From NCBI RefSeq assembly GCF_004364245.1, contig NZ_SOAV01000005.1, positions 62,001 to 126,000 of the forward strand: a stretch of DNA of 64,000 nt. The letters run 5' to 3'. The position numbers and the translations under genes were made by a program. Positions within the stretch are counted from its first letter, which is position 1; the number at the start of each line of letters is the position of its first letter. This DNA comes from Streptomyces sp. BK208 (GTDB lineage Bacteria > Actinomycetota > Actinomycetes > Streptomycetales > Streptomycetaceae). The notes beneath the pieces were generated by a model. That model was not told where the DNA came from. It made no database searches and worked only from the letters and a program-made list of their open reading frames with translations. Shown here piece by piece: positions 31,707-38,977 of the stretch.

Positions 31707-32737
31707 CCCGTGCGAAGAAGGCGGTACCGGTCACGCTCATGGTGAGCGGATGTCTGTCGCTTCTCGTCCTGCCCGGAACGGCACACGCCGACGACATTCT
31801 GGACGGCAACACGGAGAACTCGGGCACGGAGCAGCACGCCGACGCCGGCGGCGACGGCACCGTTTCGGTCACCGTGGGTGGTGTCGTCTTCGACCGTTCC
31901 AAGAACGGGAGTGGCGCTTCGGTCGGCCCTGTGACGTCGTCCACCTCGTGGTCGCCGCCGGCGTGTTGGTACGCCCCGAAGTTCACACCCAAGGAGCTGC
32001 AGGATTACCTGGAGCCGATCTGGGAGGCCGAGTCCACGGGATACCAGTGGGATGCCGAGCAGCGGGAGAAGTACAACGCGAAGGATGAGAAGAAGGGCTT
32101 CCACAAGGACAAGACCGGCGAGGGGTACTGGTGGGGCTCGTACGTGAACAAGAGCTATCCGCCGGGCTGGAACAAGTGTGACACGGACTATTTCTGGGTG
32201 GATCTGGGCGACCCGCCGCCGGCGGACAAGGAGAACGCCGTCACCCCGGAGGTCCTCGCCGAACTCGCCTACGCGGAGATCCGCGTCCCGGGTACGAAGG
32301 TGACGCTGGCGCCCGCCGGGGCGACCAAGGTGAACCTGCCGACGTGGGCGTGGCTGGACGGCGCCGAGTTCAAGCCGGTCTCGGTCACCGCGTCTGTGAA
32401 AGAGATCGGCATCAACGCGACGGCCACGGCGGAACCGGTCTCGTTGCAGATCGAGCCGGGCACTCCCGATGCCGAGACGTACCCGGCGTCAGGGGTGTGC
32501 GAGATCAATGACGGCCGTATCGGTGTGCCGTACGAGAAGGGCAAGGCGGACGACACACCTGCGTGTGGGGTGAAGTACCTGCGTTCCTCGGGTGACGGAT
32601 CGTTTCCGCTCCGGGCGACGGTCTCCTGGGAAATCCACTGGACCGGCAGCGGCGGCGCGGGCGGAGACCTGCCCGACGGTACGTTCGGCGCCACCCAGGA
32701 CGTCGTCGTCCAGGAGATCCAGGCCGTCAACCGCTGA
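31694..32737 (+). CDS. Secreted protein of unknown function, coupled to lipoprotein D
   Basis: A 347-residue exported protein: basic start, hydrophobic core VTLMVSGCLSLLVL and an AHAD-type signal peptidase site near residue 33. The mature part begins with an acidic disordered stretch, then a domain rich in Trp and Tyr (PPACWYAPKFTPKELQDYLEPIW, GYWWGSYVNKSYPPGW, YFWVDLGD) with paired cysteines, and a C-terminal beta domain (AYAEIRVPGTKVTLAP, TVSWEIHWTGSGG). I do not recognise a family. The start overlaps lipoprotein D by 13 nt. Such proteins in Streptomyces often precede WXG100 genes, as here, but a role in that secretion pathway is inference. Confidence 0.72.
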   Translation: MPALTRAKKAVPVTLMVSGCLSLLVLPGTAHADDILDGNTENSGTEQHADAGGDGTVSVTVGGVVFDRSKNGSGASVGPVTSSTSWSPPACWYAPKFTPKELQDYLEPIWEAESTGYQWDAEQREKYNAKDEKKGFHKDKTGEGYWWGSYVNKSYPPGWNKCDTDYFWVDLGDPPPADKENAVTPEVLAELAYAEIRVPGTKVTLAPAGATKVNLPTWAWLDGAEFKPVSVTASVKEIGINATATAEPVSLQIEPGTPDAETYPASGVCEINDGRIGVPYEKGKADDTPACGVKYLRSSGDGSFPLRATVSWEIHWTGSGGAGGDLPDGTFGATQDVVVQEIQAVNR

Positions 32738-32844
32738 GCGGAACCGCCAGTCTCCGGAGCGGTGGCGGGCACCGGGGCGCCACGAAAAGTGGACCTCGTC
32801 GTTCCTCTCATCGGTGCAGTGGACCGGTGAGAGGGGACGGGCAG

Positions 32845-33159
32845 GTGGCGGAGCGGCTCGCCGTTGACGGAGACGAACTCGGGCGGTTCATGAAGTCGCT
32901 GAAGGCGTCGTCCAGTTCGCTCAAGGGCGTGCGGAAGGCGCTGTCGGACGCGACGATCGTCGGTCTTGGCACGGACGAACTCGACTCGGCGTGCGAGGCC
33001 TTCCAGGAGGACTGGAAGTACGGCTCCGAGGAGATCGGCAAGCAGACGGAGGACCTCGCCGACATCATCGGCAAGAGCAAGGACGGCTACCTCGAGGTCG
33101 ACAAGGCGCTCGAGGCGGCGCTGCGGCAGTCCCTCGAGGTCAAGGGCGGCGGACAGTGA
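32845..33159 (+). CDS. WXG100-like (ESAT-6 superfamily) small protein
   Basis: A 104-residue all-helical protein of the size and shape of WXG100 proteins, which form helical hairpins and are exported by type VII (ESX) systems. Helix one runs about 5-45 (LAVDGDELGRFMKSLKASSSSL), the turn region includes EDWKYGSEEI, a loose version of the W-x-G motif with one extra residue, and helix two ends near VDKALEAALRQ. I take the GTG at 32845 with GAGGGG about 9 nt upstream; GTG at 32827 would add six residues. Its stop overlaps the next start as GTGA, so the pair may be made one to one. Confidence 0.75.
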   Translation: MAERLAVDGDELGRFMKSLKASSSSLKGVRKALSDATIVGLGTDELDSACEAFQEDWKYGSEEIGKQTEDLADIIGKSKDGYLEVDKALEAALRQSLEVKGGGQ

Positions 33160-34508
33160 CCGTCACGACCGGCCACGACCCGTACGGCGCCGCCCTCGAC
33201 CCGCGGTCGCGGGCGGACCTGGGCAAGCCGCAGGGACTCAAGTCCGCGCCGCCCATTCCCAACCCGTCGTATCCGCACCTCGGCTTCAACCCGGTGCCGG
33301 GGGACACGGAGACCGTGCGCGGGCTGGAGAAGAAGCTCAGCGGGTGCGCGAAGGTGCTCCAGGAGGCGTACGACCTCGTCACCGAGCTGCTCGACGGCAG
33401 TTACTGGAAGGGGGACGCCGCGGTCGCCTTCCGTGAGCAGCTGGACGGCGGGCCGTTGCCGCTTAACCTGAAGAACGCGGCGCACTCGGTCCGCAAGGCG
33501 GCCAGGCAGCTGGACCGCTGGGAGGGCGAACTCGACGACTTCCAGCGGCGGGCCAGGAAGCTGGAGGACGACGCGAAGGACGCGCAGGCCGCGGTGGGCC
33601 GCGCGCAGGGGCGTGCGGACACGGCGGGCCGTGCTCCCGGCCTGAAGCAGGAAGGGGCCGAGGGGGACGCCGCGCAGAAGGCGCTCACGCGCGCGAACGG
33701 TGACCTCGACGACGCGCAGGCCGAGCTGAAGAAGATCATCGGCAAGGCGAAGCGGCTGGCCGAGGAGCATGAGGAGAAGGCCGGCTACCGGGCGCGGAAG
33801 ATCCGCGACGCCACGAGGAAGCTGGTGCCGCATGAGCCCGGGTGGTTCGACGAGGTTCTCGACTGGCTGGGCGACAACCTGCCGGACATCCTCAGCTTCG
33901 TGGCGGGGCTGGTCGGCGTGGTGGCGCTTCTCTTCGCGGGGCCCCTGGGGCTGGCGACCGTGGCGGCTTTGATGCTGGTGGCTTCCGGGCTGAGTGCCAC
34001 GGCCCTGGGGCTGCGCCTCAACGACCCAGAGGTGCGAGCGTCCCTCGTGGACGGCATCACCAAGGGCGAACTCGACGCGGATTTCTGGAGCAACGCCGTC
34101 TCAGTGGGCGCGGACTTCATGGGGGTGCTGCCTGGGCTGGGCGCTGTGGCGAAGGGTGGAATCGAAGCTACAGATGCCATTCAAACGGGCGCAAGATCGC
34201 TGGGTGTCTGGCAGAAACTAGGAACCTACGGTTCGAAAGCCCTCGATGAGGCTGGGCACATCGCTAGTCTGGACAACCAGCTCATTGCGCGAGCCGTGCG
34301 CGGTTTCAGTAATCCGGACAAGGCTGTGAAGACTGTCTCTGCGGCATCAGGTCTCACTGGGATTGCCACCGGAGGTTTCGGCCTCTACAACAAGGCTGTG
34401 GACGCCGATGACGACGGCATCAAGGACGGTGCAGTAGCCGGAATCGACGGCTCTCGTCTCATCATTGACAATGGTGGATTGATCGCTCTCGTTCGCTACG
34501 TATTCTGA
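33156..34508 (+). CDS. WXG100-headed large protein, candidate type VII effector/polymorphic toxin
   Basis: A 450-residue protein. Residues about 50-220 are long helices with a turn YWKGDAAVAF (W-x-G) and heavy coiled-coil character; about 235-275 is hydrophobic (LSFVAGLVGVVALLFAGPLG and a second segment); then a Gly/Ala-rich region and a C-terminal tail with DADDDGIKDG. The GTG at 33156 overlaps the WXG100 stop (GTGA). GC is 43 of 60 at 33481-33540 but 31 of 60 at 34441-34500, so the 3' third has a different composition from the front, as in toxins that swap C-terminal domains. No catalytic motif is recognisable in the tail. ATG of the next gene overlaps its stop (TGATG). Confidence 0.72.
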   Translation: MTVTTGHDPYGAALDPRSRADLGKPQGLKSAPPIPNPSYPHLGFNPVPGDTETVRGLEKKLSGCAKVLQEAYDLVTELLDGSYWKGDAAVAFREQLDGGPLPLNLKNAAHSVRKAARQLDRWEGELDDFQRRARKLEDDAKDAQAAVGRAQGRADTAGRAPGLKQEGAEGDAAQKALTRANGDLDDAQAELKKIIGKAKRLAEEHEEKAGYRARKIRDATRKLVPHEPGWFDEVLDWLGDNLPDILSFVAGLVGVVALLFAGPLGLATVAALMLVASGLSATALGLRLNDPEVRASLVDGITKGELDADFWSNAVSVGADFMGVLPGLGAVAKGGIEATDAIQTGARSLGVWQKLGTYGSKALDEAGHIASLDNQLIARAVRGFSNPDKAVKTVSAASGLTGIATGGFGLYNKAVDADDDGIKDGAVAGIDGSRLIIDNGGLIALVRYVF

Positions 34509-35191
34509 TGCCGTTCGGAGGGAGTATCGAGTTGCATCCTTTGAATAATGCGGTGGCCTGGGAACACCGCTCGACGCGATGGGCTTGGGCGGCGCATGTG
34601 GCCTTGATCGTCACCGGGCTGGTCGGATGGATCGCAGCGTGGGTTGTGTTGTTGCAGGTATCGCTCTGGACACCCAACTGGGTCGTGTGGGTGTTCATGC
34701 CGTACTTCATCTACGGTCCGTACCGAGCGGTGGTCCAGCTTAAATACTTTCCGGCTGCCTTTTTGATGTTGCGGATTCTGCGTGCATACCCGTGGAGGAT
34801 TGTGCGAGATGCGCCGCGGGGGTTGACCAGACGCCCAGAAGTCGTGAGCAAGCAGTATGGCTGGTTCGAATTTCCCAACCCGTCCTGCCCCGAACAGCGG
34901 CTAGCGCTTGTCTTCCCCAGTCACCTGCGCAGACGATGGTGGTCCCGTCGCATGTCTCCCCTTGCCAAAAGAAGTCTGAAGGCAGAGATCGAAACCATTT
35001 GGTTCGCAGGTGACCCCCGGTTCATCGGGATCATTTCCGCGCCACCTCGGTGGGGAGCAGTTCCCCGTCGGTTGCGCGTCGTTGAGCAGCGAACCGACGC
35101 GCGTAGCGGTACACGTTTCGCCGACTGGGGAGCCACGCCGGACGACATTGAGCGTGGGCAGCGCGCTGGCGTCTACCCAGCCAATCCGTGA
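34508..35191 (+). CDS. Membrane protein, possible partner/immunity of the WXG100-headed protein
   Basis: A 227-residue protein with two or three N-terminal hydrophobic helices (AWAAHVALIVTGLVGWIAAWVVLL, then WVVWVFMPYFIYG, perhaps a third around AAFLMLRIL), followed by a basic cytoplasmic domain rich in Arg and Trp (RRRWWSRRMSPLAKRSL). No family recognised. GC is well below the window average, like the end of the gene before it. It overlaps that gene (TGATG) and the following gene (GTGA), so the three are one translational unit. A membrane immunity protein is one reading; a membrane-bound accessory factor is another. Confidence 0.65.
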   Translation: MPFGGSIELHPLNNAVAWEHRSTRWAWAAHVALIVTGLVGWIAAWVVLLQVSLWTPNWVVWVFMPYFIYGPYRAVVQLKYFPAAFLMLRILRAYPWRIVRDAPRGLTRRPEVVSKQYGWFEFPNPSCPEQRLALVFPSHLRRRWWSRRMSPLAKRSLKAEIETIWFAGDPRFIGIISAPPRWGAVPRRLRVVEQRTDARSGTRFADWGATPDDIERGQRAGVYPANP

Positions 35192-35874
35192 ATGCTGAGA
35201 AGAGATATACCTTGAGACCTGCTGTGTTTACCGCACACGACTCTCTCCAGGACCCTCACGCAGAATTATGGTTTGTTGAACCGGCAGGCTTCACTGCCTT
35301 GCCCCTGGAGGTCCTGCTCGCGAAACCCGAGACGCCAGAGGCCGATCGATTGCGCGCGGCTGCTGCGCCCCTGCTCACGGCGGCCCCGACCGAGCTGGTC
35401 CGGCAGGAGTGCATGGCGCTCCTGACATCCGGTCAGCGCATGTTGGGAACGTTGCGTGAATTCGGCACAGTCCACTGCGCGGTCGGTTTGCACCGTGATG
35501 ACGTCGGAAGCAGCGTCCGGCCTTTGCTCTCCCTCTTCACCATCTCCTGGCAGGACACGAACCTCGCTCCACGCGGTGTGACGGCGGCACGGGCTGTCAC
35601 CGCGGCCAAGGGGCACACGCGCATCGCCTTCGAGGAGGTGCCCTGCGGCCCGGCCGTCTTCAGTGAGACGACGGTGCGCTGCGCCGCGGAAAGCGGGCTC
35701 CCTCGGCACCCCCTCCTCCAGATCCACGCCCACCTCCCTCACCCCGACTGCAAGCGGCTGGCCGTGCTCACCATCAGCGCCGTCTCGGGCGCCCGGCGGG
35801 AGGAGTACCGGGCGGTGTTGAGGGGGATCGTCGGGACCGTTCGTTTCGAGGACCCGCTGGGGGTGGCGTCGTAA
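35188..35874 (+). CDS. Hypothetical protein with a TTA codon (bldA-dependent candidate)
   Basis: A 228-residue soluble protein, family not recognised. It starts with a strand-rich part (HAELWFVEPAGFTALPLEVLL), a helical middle, and a beta region (HCAVGLHRDDVGSSVRPLLSLFTISW, TRIAFEEVPCGPAVFSE, KRLAVLTISAVSG) followed by a terminal helix EEYRAVLRGIVGTV, a layout seen in actinobacterial type VII locus accessory proteins. Codon 27 is TTA (35266-35268), very rare in Streptomyces and read only by the bldA tRNA, so its translation, and perhaps that of the module, may be tied to development. The GTG start overlaps the previous gene (GTGA). Confidence 0.7.
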   Translation: MNAEKRYTLRPAVFTAHDSLQDPHAELWFVEPAGFTALPLEVLLAKPETPEADRLRAAAAPLLTAAPTELVRQECMALLTSGQRMLGTLREFGTVHCAVGLHRDDVGSSVRPLLSLFTISWQDTNLAPRGVTAARAVTAAKGHTRIAFEEVPCGPAVFSETTVRCAAESGLPRHPLLQIHAHLPHPDCKRLAVLTISAVSGARREEYRAVLRGIVGTVRFEDPLGVAS

Positions 35875-35914
35875 TGGTGTTGAACGAGGGCTCGGCCGAC
35901 GATAGGAAGGCACC

Positions 35915-36793
35915 ATGACAGGACTCGGCGCCGTATTCCGCCCCCAGCTCGCCCCCGAGCGGCTCCGTGCCGTGGCTCGGGCCGCCGAAGAGGCGGGGCT
36001 CGAGGAGCTGTGGCTGTGGGAGGACTGCTTCCGCGAGGGCGGGATCTCCACGGCCGCCGCCGCCCTCGCGTGGACCGAGCGGGTGCGGGTCGGGGTCGGG
36101 CTGTTGCCCGTGCCGTTGCGGAACGTGGCCGTCACCGCGATGGAGGCCGCCACGCTGCACCGGATGTTCCCCGGCCGGGCGATCCTCGGTGTGGGGCACG
36201 GGGTGCAGGACTGGATGGGGCAGGTCGGGGCGCGGGTCGAGTCGCCCGTCACGCTGCTGCGGGAGCATCTCCTCGCGCTGCGGTCGCTGTTGAAGGGGGA
36301 GCGGGTGACCGTGGAGGGGCGCTACGTGCGGCTCGACGACGTCGCGCTGGACTGGCCCCCGGAGCAGGCCGCCGAGGTGTTCGCCGGCGCCACCGGGCCC
36401 CGTTCGCTGCGGCTGGCCGGTGAGGCCGCCGACGGGACCGTCCTCACCGCGAACACGCCGCCCGACGGGGTACGCCGGGCCCGGCGGCTGATCGACGAGG
36501 GGCGCGCGGCGGCCGGTCGGACGGGCGACCCGCACCGGGTCGTCGTGTACCTCCTCACCGCCACCGGTCCCGGCGCCCACGAGCGGCTGCGGGCCGAACT
36601 GGTCACCGAGGGCGTCGCGGACGTGCCGGAGCTCGGGGTCGCCGGTGACGCGGAGGCCGTTGCCGACGCCGTGCGGCGGCTGGCCGGGGCCGGGGCCGAC
36701 ACCGTGATCCTCCAGCCGACCGGCGACGAGCCCGACCCGGAGGGGTTCGTGCGGTTCGCCGCCGAGCAGGTCCGGCCCCTGGTGGTGGCCTAG
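35915..36793 (+). CDS. LLM-class flavin-dependent oxidoreductase
   Basis: A 292-residue luciferase-like TIM-barrel protein, using FMN or F420. It begins TGLGAVFRPQLAPERLRAVARAAEEAGLEELWLWED, typical of the family, then RVRVGVGLLPVPLRN, RAILGVGHGVQDWMGQVG, LLREHLLALRSLLKGERV and FAGATGPRSLRLAGEAADG. In actinobacteria such barrels often bind F420; the sequence alone does not decide the cofactor. ATG at 35915 with an AAGGCA-type weak site. Followed after 2 bp by the methyltransferase gene, so the two likely act together or are at least co-expressed. Confidence 0.87.
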   Translation: MTGLGAVFRPQLAPERLRAVARAAEEAGLEELWLWEDCFREGGISTAAAALAWTERVRVGVGLLPVPLRNVAVTAMEAATLHRMFPGRAILGVGHGVQDWMGQVGARVESPVTLLREHLLALRSLLKGERVTVEGRYVRLDDVALDWPPEQAAEVFAGATGPRSLRLAGEAADGTVLTANTPPDGVRRARRLIDEGRAAAGRTGDPHRVVVYLLTATGPGAHERLRAELVTEGVADVPELGVAGDAEAVADAVRRLAGAGADTVILQPTGDEPDPEGFVRFAAEQVRPLVVA

Positions 36794-36795
36794 CC

Positions 36796-37665
36796 GTGTC
36801 CGACTCCCCTTCTTCCGACTCCTGTGCGTCCGACTCCGGTTCTCCCGGCTCCCGTTCGTCCGACTCTCGTTCGTCCGGCTCCCGTTCCCCCGGCTGCCGT
36901 TCTTTCGACGATCTCGTGGCCGAAGGCGCCTCCGTACCCACCGAGGGCTGGGACTTCTCCTGGTTCGAGGGGCGGGCCACCGAGGCGCGGCCGTCCTGGG
37001 GATACGCGCGGTCCATGGCGGGGCGGCTGGCCGCGGCCACCGCGGTACTGGACGTGCAGACCGGGGGCGGTGAGGTGCTGGACTTCGCCCTCGACGCCGC
37101 CGGGCCCGACCGGGCCCCGCTCGTCGTCGCCACCGAGGGCTGGGCGCCCAACGTCGTGGAGGCCACCCGGCTGCTGCGCCCGCGCGGTGTCGCGGTGGTC
37201 GCCTCGGCCGACGACGCGCGCCTTCCCTTCGCGGACGGCGCCTTCGATCTGGTGGTGAGCCGGCATCCCGTCGAGCCGCACTGGGAGGACGTCGCCAGGG
37301 TGCTCGCGCCCGGCGGTACCTACTTCGCCCAGCACGTCGGGCCCGCCAGTGTCTTCGCTCTCATCGAGTACTTCCTCGGGCCGCTGCCCGAGACCACTCG
37401 TCGGCGACGTGATCCCGAGCAGGAGCGCGCCGACGCCGAGGCGGCGGGACTGGAGGTCGTGGAGCTGCGGGCGGAGCGGCTGCGGATGGAGTTCCTCGAC
37501 GTCGGTGCCGTCGTCCACTTCCTGCGCAAGGTCGTGTGGATGGTCCCCGGGTTCACCGTCGAGGCGTACCGCGACCGGTTGCGCGACCTGCACGAGCGCA
37601 TCCGGACCGACGGGCCCTTCGTCGCCCACAGCTCCCGTCATCTGTTCGACGCGCGCAAACCGTAG
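36796..37665 (+). CDS. SAM-dependent methyltransferase with repetitive Ser-rich N-terminus
   Basis: A class I methyltransferase fold. The first 36 codons are a five-residue repeat (SDSxS) encoded by a 15-bp DNA repeat; the domain proper starts near RSFDDLVAEGASVPTEGWDFSW. Motif I is VLDVQTGGGEVLDF, then acidic PLVVATEGW, and FADGAFDLVVSRHPVEPHW (motif IV region), ending with VHFLRKVVWMVPGF. The GTG at 36796 is only 2 bp after the oxidoreductase stop. Homologues, as I remember them, begin near the DDLVAEG segment, so the Ser-rich arm may be a recent expansion or partly untranslated. Substrate unknown. Total as given is 289 residues. Confidence 0.82.
   Translation: MSDSPSSDSCASDSGSPGSRSSDSRSSGSRSPGCRSFDDLVAEGASVPTEGWDFSWFEGRATEARPSWGYARSMAGRLAAATAVLDVQTGGGEVLDFALDAAGPDRAPLVVATEGWAPNVVEATRLLRPRGVAVVASADDARLPFADGAFDLVVSRHPVEPHWEDVARVLAPGGTYFAQHVGPASVFALIEYFLGPLPETTRRRRDPEQERADAEAAGLEVVELRAERLRMEFLDVGAVVHFLRKVVWMVPGFTVEAYRDRLRDLHERIRTDGPFVAHSSRHLFDARKP
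36799..36903. repeat. 15-bp tandem repeat, seven copies, at the 5' end of the methyltransferase gene
   Basis: Seven degenerate units of TCCGACTCC..TTC. type, in frame, encoding SDSPS, SDSCA, SDSGS, PGSRS, SDSRS, SGSRS and PGCRS. Copy changes keep the frame. Confidence 0.85.
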
Positions 37666-37743
37666 AGCGCACACCGTAGAGCGCAAACCGTAGAGCGCAC
37701 GCCGTAGGGCGCGAGCCGCATAACGCACGCCGTAGGACGCATG
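37660..37743. repeat. 14-bp tandem repeat, six copies
   Basis: Six contiguous units based on CCGTAGAGCGCACA (37660-37673, 37674-37687, 37688-37701, 37702-37715, 37716-37729, 37730-37743), increasingly diverged rightward. The first unit includes the methyltransferase stop codon (TAG at 37663). Confidence 0.9.
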
Positions 37744-38470
37744 CGGTGGCCGCGACCGCGGCCGCGACCGGCCTGCCCGAACGGGCGCGTTTTGGTCAGG
37801 AACCGTCGCCGTCCGCGTCCGTGGAAGGCGGGGGTGCCCGTTCCCGCCCAAGGGACCCCGGTCGCCCTCGGCGTGAGCCGACGTCAAGGGAGGGCGAGGC
37901 GAGGACCGGTCGCCCCGGGGCGGCGTGCCTTCCGGAGGGTGGATCTTCCGGGCGTAAAGGGCGCACCTTCGCACACCTTCGCAAATATCCGCGCGGTCGG
38001 AGCAGGGGTCTCGCGGGGATGCGGAATCACCCCCCGATCCTCACAGGGTGCCCACATCGTTATCCAGCGGTGTCCTTCCAGGGTCGAATCCGGGCCGCCG
38101 GGTGACGTAAGTTCAGATCCATGTGATTCGCGTGAGCAAAGCTACGCGCGTGGCACCGCGCAGTGGAGGGGGCTGCGCGGTGCCGGGTCAAGCCGGAGTG
38201 CGCCGTCGGCGTCACCCGGACGGGGGAGGCGTCACCCCGCTTCTGTGCGTGCCCGACACCGAACCGGCCGGCGGTCGGACCGCACCGTCCGCCACTCCGT
38301 CCACCCGCGAATCGGGCGCTCACCCGGGGTGCACCGCGTTCCGGCCACGATCAAGGGCGGAACGGGGGCGTCCGTGCCATCCGGGTGTCGCCGAACGACT
38401 CCGGAGAGTAGTTGTGGCACGCCGATGCACGCAGCATCACTTACGAAGGGTTATGGTGGAAACCCCCCCT

Positions 38471-38510
38471 CGGGCCGGTCCGTCTCCCCCCCACGGACCG
38501 GCCCGTTTTT
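38471..38510 (+). terminator. Strong intrinsic terminator with T tract
   Basis: Perfect 13-bp GC-rich stem (CGGGCCGGTCCGT and complement), 9-nt C-rich loop and a run of five T. No annotated gene ends directly before it, so it must end an upstream transcript that I cannot assign. Confidence 0.85.
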
Positions 38511-38831
38511 CTGTCCCGTCTCCGGGACACTCCTCTGCACCCCCTGGCCCTGGTGCGCCCGTAACGAGGAGTTCACCGGTGTGCCGCCCCGGGGCGTGGC
38601 ATGGCGGCGCTCGTTCCAGGGCATAAGGCAAGCAGGTCGACGCCCGAACCACGGGTGTCGGATCTCAGCGGACGGCACGGAGCCGTCCGCCCGGGAGGCC
38701 CTTTGCACCAGCCCCACCGTGCGGTCACGGCACGGAAGACGCGGCGGAGGGCCGGTCCACGGCCCGCGCCAGTGCAGGGCGGCCTGGAGGACCTGCCTGA
38801 CGACTTCCGTCCGGCAGGCCCTGGACCGGTC

Positions 38832-38927
38832 GGCTCGTTCCCGCCCTCCGAGCGCGGCTCGTTCCCGCTCTCCCGGCGCGGCTCGTTCCCGCTCTCCCGG
38901 CGCGGCTCGTTCCCGCCCTCCCGGCCC
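38832..38927. repeat. 24-bp tandem repeat, four copies
   Basis: Four units of GGCTCGTTCCCGCTCTCCCG plus four bases; units two and three are identical. Lies 50 bp upstream of the phoH start, thus within its probable 5' untranslated region or promoter. Confidence 0.9.
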
Positions 38928-38977
38928 AGCGTCCACTCCGTCGCTCCCCGACCTCTTCCGAGGGGGTACGTCCTTCC

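Larger units (their letters stand above)
37744..38977. other. 1.2-kb region without a supported gene, upstream of phoH
   Basis: Several open frames exist on both strands, but none has a ribosome-binding site plus the third-position GC bias of real genes here. It holds a strong intrinsic terminator at 38471-38510, a smaller hairpin near 38670-38695 (CGGACGG and CCGTCCG arms) and a 24-bp repeat at 38832-38927. A GTG near 38123 opens a frame reading MIRVSKATRVAP, unsupported further on. A small non-coding RNA ending at the terminator is possible. Confidence 0.5.

Noticed and set aside
32845..35874. Calling the WXG100 module a complete ESX secretion system
   Set aside because: No EccB, EccC, EccD or MycP genes are in the window; only substrate-like and accessory genes are present.
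38070..38110. GGTCGAATCC resembling a tRNA T-loop
   Set aside because: No acceptor stem, anticodon arm or matching T-stem could be folded around it.
38123..38626. Plus-strand open frame starting MIRVSKATRVAP in the 1.2-kb gap
   Set aside because: No ribosome-binding site, low-complexity Arg/Pro/Gly content, and it runs straight through the intrinsic terminator at 38471-38510.
38832..38927. 24-bp repeats as a possible CRISPR array
   Set aside because: The units are directly adjacent without unique spacers, so this is a tandem repeat.
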